From Pseudomonadota bacterium (GTDB lineage Bacteria; Pseudomonadota; Alphaproteobacteria; Rhizobiales; Tepidamorphaceae), in the NCBI GenBank assembly GCA_023458595.1, contig JAEWYT010000008.1:1-21212 (forward strand): DNA of 21,212 nt, written 5' to 3'. Below the pieces are notes generated by a model. That model did no database searches. It saw nothing but the letters and a program-made list of their open reading frames with translations, and had not been told where the DNA came from. The position numbers and the translations under genes were made by a program. Shown piece after piece: positions 17,257 through 21,212 of the stretch. Within the stretch, counting starts at the first letter, position 1. Every line of letters begins with the position of its first letter.

Positions 17257-18500
17257 AGCTCGAACCCCATGATCTTGCCGACGGTGAAGACGTCCTTGTC
17301 GCCGCGGCCGCACATGTTCATGCAGATGATCCTGTCCTTCGGCATCGACGGCGCGAGCTTCAACACCTGCGCGAGCGCGTGGCTCGGCTCGAGCGCGGGG
17401 ATGATGCCCTCGAGCCGGGTGCAAAGCTGGAAGGCCTCCAGCGCCTCGGTGTCCGTGATCGGCACGTAGGTGACGCGGCCGGTCTCGTGCAGCCAGGAGT
17501 GCTCGGGCCCTACGCCGGGATAGTCGAGACCCGCCGAGATCGAGTGGCCCTCGAGGATCTGGCCGTCGTCGTCCTGCAGCAGATAGGTGCGGTTGCCGTG
17601 CAGGACGCCGGGGCGGCCGGCGTTCAGAGAGGCGCAGTGTTCCTCGCCCTGCAGCCCGTGCCCGCCCGCCTCGACGCCGTAGATCTCGATGTCGGTGTCG
17701 TCGAGGAAGGGATGGAACAGGCCGATCGCGTTGGAGCCGCCGCCGACCGCTGCGACCAGCACGTCGGGCAGCCGGCCCTCGGCGGCCATCATCTGCTCGC
17801 GCACCTCCCTGCCGATCACCGACTGGAAGTCGCGCACGAGCTCGGGATAGGGATGCGGGCCGGCGGCGGTGCCGATGATGTAGTAGGTCGTCTCGACGTT
17901 GGTCACCCAGTCGCGCAGCGCCTCGTTCATGGCGTCCTTCAGCGTGCCCGCGCCGGACGTGACCGGGTTCACCTCGGCGCCGAGCAGCTTCATGCGGAAG
18001 ACGTTCGGCTTCTGCCGCTCGACGTCGGTCGCGCCCATGTAGACGTGGCAGGGATAGCCGAAGCGCGCCGAGACGGTCGCCGCGGCGACGCCGTGCTGTC
18101 CGGCGCCGGTCTCGGCGATGATGCGCGTCTTGCCCATGCGGCGGGCGAGCAGGATCTGGCCGAGGCAGTTGTTGATCTTGTGGCTGCCGGTGTGGTTGAG
18201 CTCGTCGCGCTTGAAGTAGATCTTGGCGCCGCCCGCGCCGCCGGAGGCGGCAGAAATCTCACGACAGTGCTCGGTCAGCCGCTCGGCGAAATACAGCGCG
18301 CTCGGCCGCCCGGTGTAGTGGGTGTTGAGATGGGCGAGCTCGGCCTGGAACTCCGGATCGCTCTTGGCCTCGTTCCAGGCCTTTTCCAGGTCGAGGATCA
18401 GAGGCATCAGCGTCTCGGCGACGAAGCGGCCGCCGAACAGCCCGAAATGGCCGCGCTCGTCGGGTCCGGCTCTGAAGGTGTTGGGCGGGGCGACGGTCAC
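17253..18500 (-). CDS. trpB: Tryptophan synthase beta chain
   Basis: PLP enzyme that condenses indole with serine to make tryptophan. The 415-aa protein begins with GHFGLFGGRFVAETLMP, carries the PLP lysine in HTGSHKINN, the ETGAGQHG loop that contacts substrate, the phosphate-binding GGGSNAIG and HSISAGLDYPGVGPEH, and ends with CGRGDKD before GFEL. The start is GTG at 18500; its GTGA overlaps the trpF stop (18497-18499) by 4 nt, and AGGA lies about 8 nt upstream. No ATG alternative exists near the N-terminus. It is the middle gene of a coupled trpF-trpB-trpA set. Confidence 0.97.
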   Translation of the reverse strand: MTVAPPNTFRAGPDERGHFGLFGGRFVAETLMPLILDLEKAWNEAKSDPEFQAELAHLNTHYTGRPSALYFAERLTEHCREISAASGGAGGAKIYFKRDELNHTGSHKINNCLGQILLARRMGKTRIIAETGAGQHGVAAATVSARFGYPCHVYMGATDVERQKPNVFRMKLLGAEVNPVTSGAGTLKDAMNEALRDWVTNVETTYYIIGTAAGPHPYPELVRDFQSVIGREVREQMMAAEGRLPDVLVAAVGGGSNAIGLFHPFLDDTDIEIYGVEAGGHGLQGEEHCASLNAGRPGVLHGNRTYLLQDDDGQILEGHSISAGLDYPGVGPEHSWLHETGRVTYVPITDTEALEAFQLCTRLEGIIPALEPSHALAQVLKLAPSMPKDRIICMNMCGRGDKDVFTVGKIMGFEL

Positions 18501-19177
18501 GACGGTATCCTTTCGGTTGGACGGACGATCATGGTCTCGGCCCGGCGCACGGCCTCGACGAAACGGGCGATCGCCGACGGGTCCTTGACGCCGGGCGCGC
18601 GCTCGACGCCCGACGACACGTCGACGGCGTCGGGGCGGGCGATTTCGATCGCCGCGCCGACGGTCTGCGGATCGAGGCCTCCCGACAGCATGAACGGCAC
18701 GGGAAGGTCAAGGCTCGCGAGCAGCTTCCAGTCGAAGCTCAGGCCCAGTCCTCCCGGCCGCGTCGCGCCGGGCGGCGCCTTGGCGTCGAACAGGATGCGG
18801 TCGGCGACGGCGAGATAGGTCTGGACCGCGCCGATGTCCTCGGCGTGGCGCACCGGGATCATCTTCATCACCGGCACCTTGTAGCGGCTCTTCAGCGCCG
18901 CCACCCGCTCCGGGCTCTCGCTGCCGTGAAGCTGCAGCATGTCCGGGCCGAAGACGTCGAACAGCCGATCGAAGGTCTGGTCGTCGGCGTCGACGGCGAG
19001 CGCGACGACGGTCGCCCGCCCGCGCAGCGGCGCGGCGAGGGCCGCGGCCCGCTCGCTCGCGAGATGCCGCGGGCTCGGCGGAAAGAAGACGAAGCCGGCG
19101 AATTCGGCGCCCGCCTCGAGCACCGCCTCGACGGCGGCTTCGTCCGTCAGACCGCAGATTTTGACGTCCACATGCAC
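18497..19177 (-). CDS. trpF: Phosphoribosylanthranilate isomerase
   Basis: Isomerises N-(5'-phosphoribosyl)anthranilate to CdRP, the third step of tryptophan synthesis. From GTG 19177 the protein is 226 aa and begins MHVDVKICGL; the KICG cysteine is the catalytic base. AGFVFFPPSPRHL and the C-terminal VDVSSGVERAPGVKD, with the catalytic Asp and phosphate-binding residues, fit the family. The same frame is open to an ATG at 19240 (247 aa), but those 21 residues have no counterpart that I recognise, and GAGG lies 10 nt before the GTG. An 8-bp hairpin is at 19248-19267, just before that upstream ATG. The gene overlaps trpB by 4 nt. Confidence 0.93.
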   Translation of the reverse strand: MHVDVKICGLTDEAAVEAVLEAGAEFAGFVFFPPSPRHLASERAAALAAPLRGRATVVALAVDADDQTFDRLFDVFGPDMLQLHGSESPERVAALKSRYKVPVMKMIPVRHAEDIGAVQTYLAVADRILFDAKAPPGATRPGGLGLSFDWKLLASLDLPVPFMLSGGLDPQTVGAAIEIARPDAVDVSSGVERAPGVKDPSAIARFVEAVRRAETMIVRPTERIPS

Positions 19178-19247
19178 GTCGCGGAAACCTCGTTTTCCTT
19201 CGCCGGCGATAGGTGCCACGAAACCGCGGCGGGAGTCCATGTCGCCG

Positions 19248-19267
19248 GTTCCCGGAGGACCGGGAAC
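19248..19267 (-). terminator. Hairpin between LapA-domain gene and trpF
   Basis: GTTCCCGG and CCGGGAAC form a perfect 8-bp stem with a 4-nt loop, 34 nt past the LapA-domain stop and about 70 nt before trpF. No T-run follows in either direction. It could weaken read-through into the trp genes or protect the upstream mRNA. I found no short reading frame with Trp codons next to it, so a trp attenuator is not supported. Confidence 0.35.
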
Positions 19268-19301
19268 GATCGCTTGGAGAGAATGGCCCGTGATGGCCCG
19301 T

Positions 19302-19652
19302 TCAGGCGCTGCGCCCGAGCGCGGGCAGGCGCGGGGCGTCGGAAGCGGAGGCTTCCTTGCGGGCGGCTTCGTCGGCGCGGCTGCGCCATCGGGCCGCCTC
19401 CTCGCGCGACAGCCGCGCGCGCTTGCGCCACTTGCCCTGGCTGAACCAGGCCGCCGCGCCGCCGATCACGACGCCGGCGAACAGCGTGCCGAGGATGATC
19501 AGAAACAGCGGCAGCGAGACGGACAGCGCCGGCTCGGGCCCGCCGAAGGGATCGAGCGAGACCGTCACCGGGTGACGGTTGGCGACCGAGAAGACGACGA
19601 TGACGACCGCCAGCGGCACCACGACGAGGATCTGGACTGTGCGTCTGATCAT
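19302..19652 (-). CDS. Small inner-membrane protein with LapA (DUF1049-type) domain
   Basis: A 116-aa protein with two membrane helices, roughly residues 7-24 and 45-70. Between them is the segment NRHPVTVSLDPFG typical of LapA-domain proteins, and after them a basic, Arg/Lys/Glu-rich cytosolic tail likely to be helical. The pattern FSVANRHPVTVSLDPF and the GVVIGGAAAWF second helix match the family. Related E. coli LapA works with LapB in controlling LpxC and lipopolysaccharide synthesis; whether that applies here is unknown. It lies between ihfB and trpF, an arrangement I recall from other Rhizobiales. The ATG at 19652 sits in a 14-bp tandem repeat that also supplies an extra upstream ATG. 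No clear Shine-Dalgarno is visible. Confidence 0.82.
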   Translation of the reverse strand: MIRRTVQILVVVPLAVVIVVFSVANRHPVTVSLDPFGGPEPALSVSLPLFLIILGTLFAGVVIGGAAAWFSQGKWRKRARLSREEAARWRSRADEAARKEASASDAPRLPALGRSA

Positions 19653-19679
19653 GGGCGTCTGATCATGGGCGGATCATGG
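19641..19679. repeat. 14-bp tandem repeat over the LapA-domain start codon
   Basis: GCGTCTGATCATGG occurs twice back to back (19641-19654, 19655-19668), followed by a third copy lacking TCT (19669-19679). On the minus strand each full copy contains an ATG. The ATG at 19666 opens a five-codon frame (Met-Ile-Arg-Arg-Pro) whose TGA overlaps the gene's own ATG by ATGA. Confidence 0.85.
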
Positions 19680-19708
19680 GAGGGTCCGGGGCGGCCTATG
19701 CGCGGATC

Positions 19709-20002
19709 TCAGGTTTGCGGCTTGCCGCCGTTGAGACGCTCGCGCATTTCCTTGCCGGTCTTGAAGAACGGCACGAACTTCTGCTCGACGGAGACCTTGG
19801 CGCCGGTGCGCGGGTTGCGGCCGGTACGGGCGGGACGGTTCTTCACGGAGAAGGCGCCGAAGCCGCGCAGCTCGACGCGGTCGCCGCGCGCGAGTGCCTT
19901 GGTGATCTCTTCCAGGATCGTGTTGACGATCAACTCGACGTGCCGCTGGTAGAGATGCGGATTGGCCTGCGCAATCCGCTGCACCAACTCGGACTTGATC
20001 AT
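19709..20002 (-). CDS. ihfB: Integration host factor subunit beta
   Basis: DNA-bending nucleoid protein of the HU/IHF family, forming a heterodimer with IhfA (not in this window). The 97-aa sequence starts MIKSELVQRIAQANPHL and contains the family core VELRGFGAFSVKNRPARTGRNPRTG, including the beta-arm proline that intercalates in DNA, then VPFFKTGKEMRERLN. IHF-beta rather than HU is supported by the residues at the start and by the position next to sppA and rpsA. The ATG at 20002 has a strong AGGGGG at 20008-20013, 18 nt from the sppA stop, so the two are probably cotranscribed. Confidence 0.96.
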   Translation of the reverse strand: MIKSELVQRIAQANPHLYQRHVELIVNTILEEITKALARGDRVELRGFGAFSVKNRPARTGRNPRTGAKVSVEQKFVPFFKTGKEMRERLNGGKPQT

Positions 20003-20020
20003 TGCGGCCCCCTGAATGCT

Positions 20021-20989
20021 TTATTCTTCAAGGTTTTGAGGCTGCCAGACCGATACCAGCCCGTCAAGGCTGGCGCCGCCGATGCGGCCGCGGTCTATCA
20101 GCGCGGCGAGTGCATCGAGTCCGGCCGCGCGCGCCAGCGCCGCCGCCGACTCGGCAAAGCCGAAGCCGTCGATGGCGTCGTCCGGCGTCCAGTCGCGCAC
20201 CTTCAGTTTACGGGAGATGTTTCGCTCGGAGGCGAGCCAGTCGCGGGCGGTTTCCTCGCCGCCGATCGCGTCGATGAGGTTCAGCTTCAGCGCCTGGCCG
20301 CCCGAATAGATGCGACCGTCGGACAGTCGCCGCGCCTCGAGCGGATCGAGATCGCGCCGCTCGGCGACGAGGCCGACGAACCAGTCGTAGGAATCCATCA
20401 CCAGCGAACGGACGGCGACCTTTGCCTCCTCGCTGGTCGGGGTGAACGGGTTCGGCTCCGCCTTGAGCGCGCCGCTCTTGATCGTGTCGACGTTGACGCC
20501 GATGTCGCCGAGGAGCTTGGAGACGTCGGCCCACTGGAACAGCACGCCGATCGAGCCGGTGATCGAGGTGCGGCGGGCGACGATGTGGTCGGCGGCGATC
20601 GCCGCGGCGTAGCCGCCGGAAGCGGCGACCGTGCCGATCTGCGCGACGACGGGCTTCTTCTCGGCGACCTTGCGGATCGCCTCGTAGAGCGCCTCCGAGC
20701 CGGCCGTCGTGCCGCCGGGACTGTCGATCGCGACGATGAGCGCCTTGGCCGACCTCGCCTTGGCGATGCCCTCCAGCATCTCCTGGAAATCTCGGTCCTC
20801 GACGATGAGGCCGTTGAGGGAGACACGCGCGATATGGGCCTGGCGGGTTCCGATGAGGCCGTCCGGCATGACGGCCGCGGCGGTACCGAGGATGGCGAAG
20901 GCCGCGAGGAGGAAGGCGATCGCCCGCCAGAACGACAGCTTGCGCCGCAACCGGCGGCGGTCGACGATCTGATCGGCGTCCAGCGTCAT
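20021..20989 (-). CDS. sppA: Signal peptide peptidase SppA, short type
   Basis: Membrane-bound serine protease (family S49) that degrades leftover signal peptides. The 322-aa protein has a basic N-terminus followed by one membrane helix (about 22-41), so the catalytic domain faces the periplasm. The Ser-Lys dyad is read as Ser124 in TVAASGGYAAA and Lys176 in GALKAEPNPF, with Lys171 in the nearby IKSG as the alternative. IDSPGGT at 88-94 and SITGSIGVLFQ at 142-152 are family motifs. The length fits the single-domain form, half the size of the tandem E. coli enzyme. The ATG at 20989 has GAGGAGG about 12 nt upstream. It lies between rpsA and ihfB. Confidence 0.94.
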   Translation of the reverse strand: MTLDADQIVDRRRLRRKLSFWRAIAFLLAAFAILGTAAAVMPDGLIGTRQAHIARVSLNGLIVEDRDFQEMLEGIAKARSAKALIVAIDSPGGTTAGSEALYEAIRKVAEKKPVVAQIGTVAASGGYAAAIAADHIVARRTSITGSIGVLFQWADVSKLLGDIGVNVDTIKSGALKAEPNPFTPTSEEAKVAVRSLVMDSYDWFVGLVAERRDLDPLEARRLSDGRIYSGGQALKLNLIDAIGGEETARDWLASERNISRKLKVRDWTPDDAIDGFGFAESAAALARAAGLDALAALIDRGRIGGASLDGLVSVWQPQNLEE

Positions 20990-21011
20990 CGCCTCAAGAG
21001 CCTCCTCGGGC

Positions 21012-21039
21012 CGACCGCGACGTTATAGCGCCGCGGTCG
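21012..21039 (-). terminator. Hairpin between rpsA and sppA
   Basis: CGACCGCG (21012-21019) and CGCGGTCG (21032-21039) form a perfect 8-bp stem that can be extended inward by about three pairs to a short A/T-rich loop. It lies 15 nt after the rpsA stop. No T-run follows, so it is a candidate attenuator or 3'-end stabiliser for rpsA mRNA rather than a clear terminator. Confidence 0.4.
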
Positions 21040-21053
21040 CGCAGGACCAGTGC

Positions 21054-21212
21054 CTAGTTGTCGTCGTCCTCGCCGGCCTCGTCCGCCTTCGCGGTCTTGG
21101 CCTTCTTTGCGGGCTTCTCGTCGGTCTCGGCGCCCTGACCTTGCGCGCGGCTCAGCGCCGCGCCGAGGATGTCGCCGAGCGAAGCGCCGGAGTCGGTCGA
21201 GCCGTACTGGGC
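21054..21212 (-). CDS. rpsA: 30S ribosomal protein S1, C-terminal end only
   Basis: Fifty-two residues plus TAG at the window's right edge; the gene continues beyond it. The sequence AQYGSTDSGASLGDILGAAL is the conserved C-terminal end of alphaproteobacterial S1. An acidic/lysine-rich tail follows (ETDEKPAKKAKTAKADEAGEDDDN), longer than in many relatives. S1 is the RNA-binding ribosomal protein that unfolds mRNA leaders at initiation. The rpsA-sppA-ihfB order supports the call. The S1 RNA-binding domains themselves lie outside the window. Confidence 0.88.
   Translation of the reverse strand, partial: AQYGSTDSGASLGDILGAALSRAQGQGAETDEKPAKKAKTAKADEAGEDDDN

Noticed and set aside
17257..17424. 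Extension of trpA upstream to an ATG at 17424
   Set aside because: It lies wholly inside trpB in another frame. The family N-terminus begins at the TTG overlapping the trpB stop.
19178..19301. Tryptophan attenuator before trpF
   Set aside because: A hairpin is present, but there is no leader peptide with Trp codons, no alternative pairing and no T-run.

Overview
The window is GC-rich chromosomal DNA from an alphaproteobacterium, most likely of the order Hyphomicrobiales (Rhizobiales). The evidence is the gene content and order, a DivL-type cell-cycle kinase with tyrosine in place of the phospho-accepting histidine, a TsaE-AmgK fusion next to MurU, AddA/AddB rather than RecBCD, and an AccD that has lost most of its zinc-ribbon cysteines. 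Coding density is high, many starts are GTG or TTG, and I see no phage, insertion sequence, CRISPR array, tRNA or rRNA. This is core housekeeping DNA.

Left half, plus strand (1-13734): the 3' part of ahcY (S-adenosylhomocysteine hydrolase), then a 320-nt spacer with two strong hairpins, a candidate sigma70 promoter and cell-cycle-type motifs. After it comes a tightly packed run: divL, tsaE-amgK fusion, murU, addB, addA, trxA. Gaps are 15, 5, 37, 0 and 85 nt, so divL to addA looks like one transcription unit. It joins cell-cycle signalling (DivL), tRNA t6A modification (TsaE), peptidoglycan sugar recycling (AmgK then MurU), double-strand-break repair (AddAB) and thiol redox (TrxA). A good intrinsic terminator follows trxA.

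Middle (13735-14008): convergent intergenic region with the trxA terminator and a pair of inverted palindromic repeats of the dispersed GCCCCGGATC type.

Right half, minus strand, read from right to left (21212-14009): the 3' end of rpsA, sppA (inner-membrane signal peptide peptidase), ihfB, a small two-helix LapA-domain membrane protein, trpF, trpB, trpA, accD, folC. trpF/trpB and trpB/trpA overlap by 4 nt, pointing to translational coupling of the last steps of tryptophan synthesis. accD (fatty acid synthesis) and folC (folate polyglutamylation) follow.

I found no convincing undescribed multi-gene system. The points most worth a second look are the Tyr637 DivL and its upstream region, the TsaE-AmgK fusion with adjacent MurU, the degenerate AccD zinc ribbon, the tandem repeat that duplicates the start codon of the LapA-domain gene, and the run of non-ATG starts through trpF-trpB-trpA-accD.
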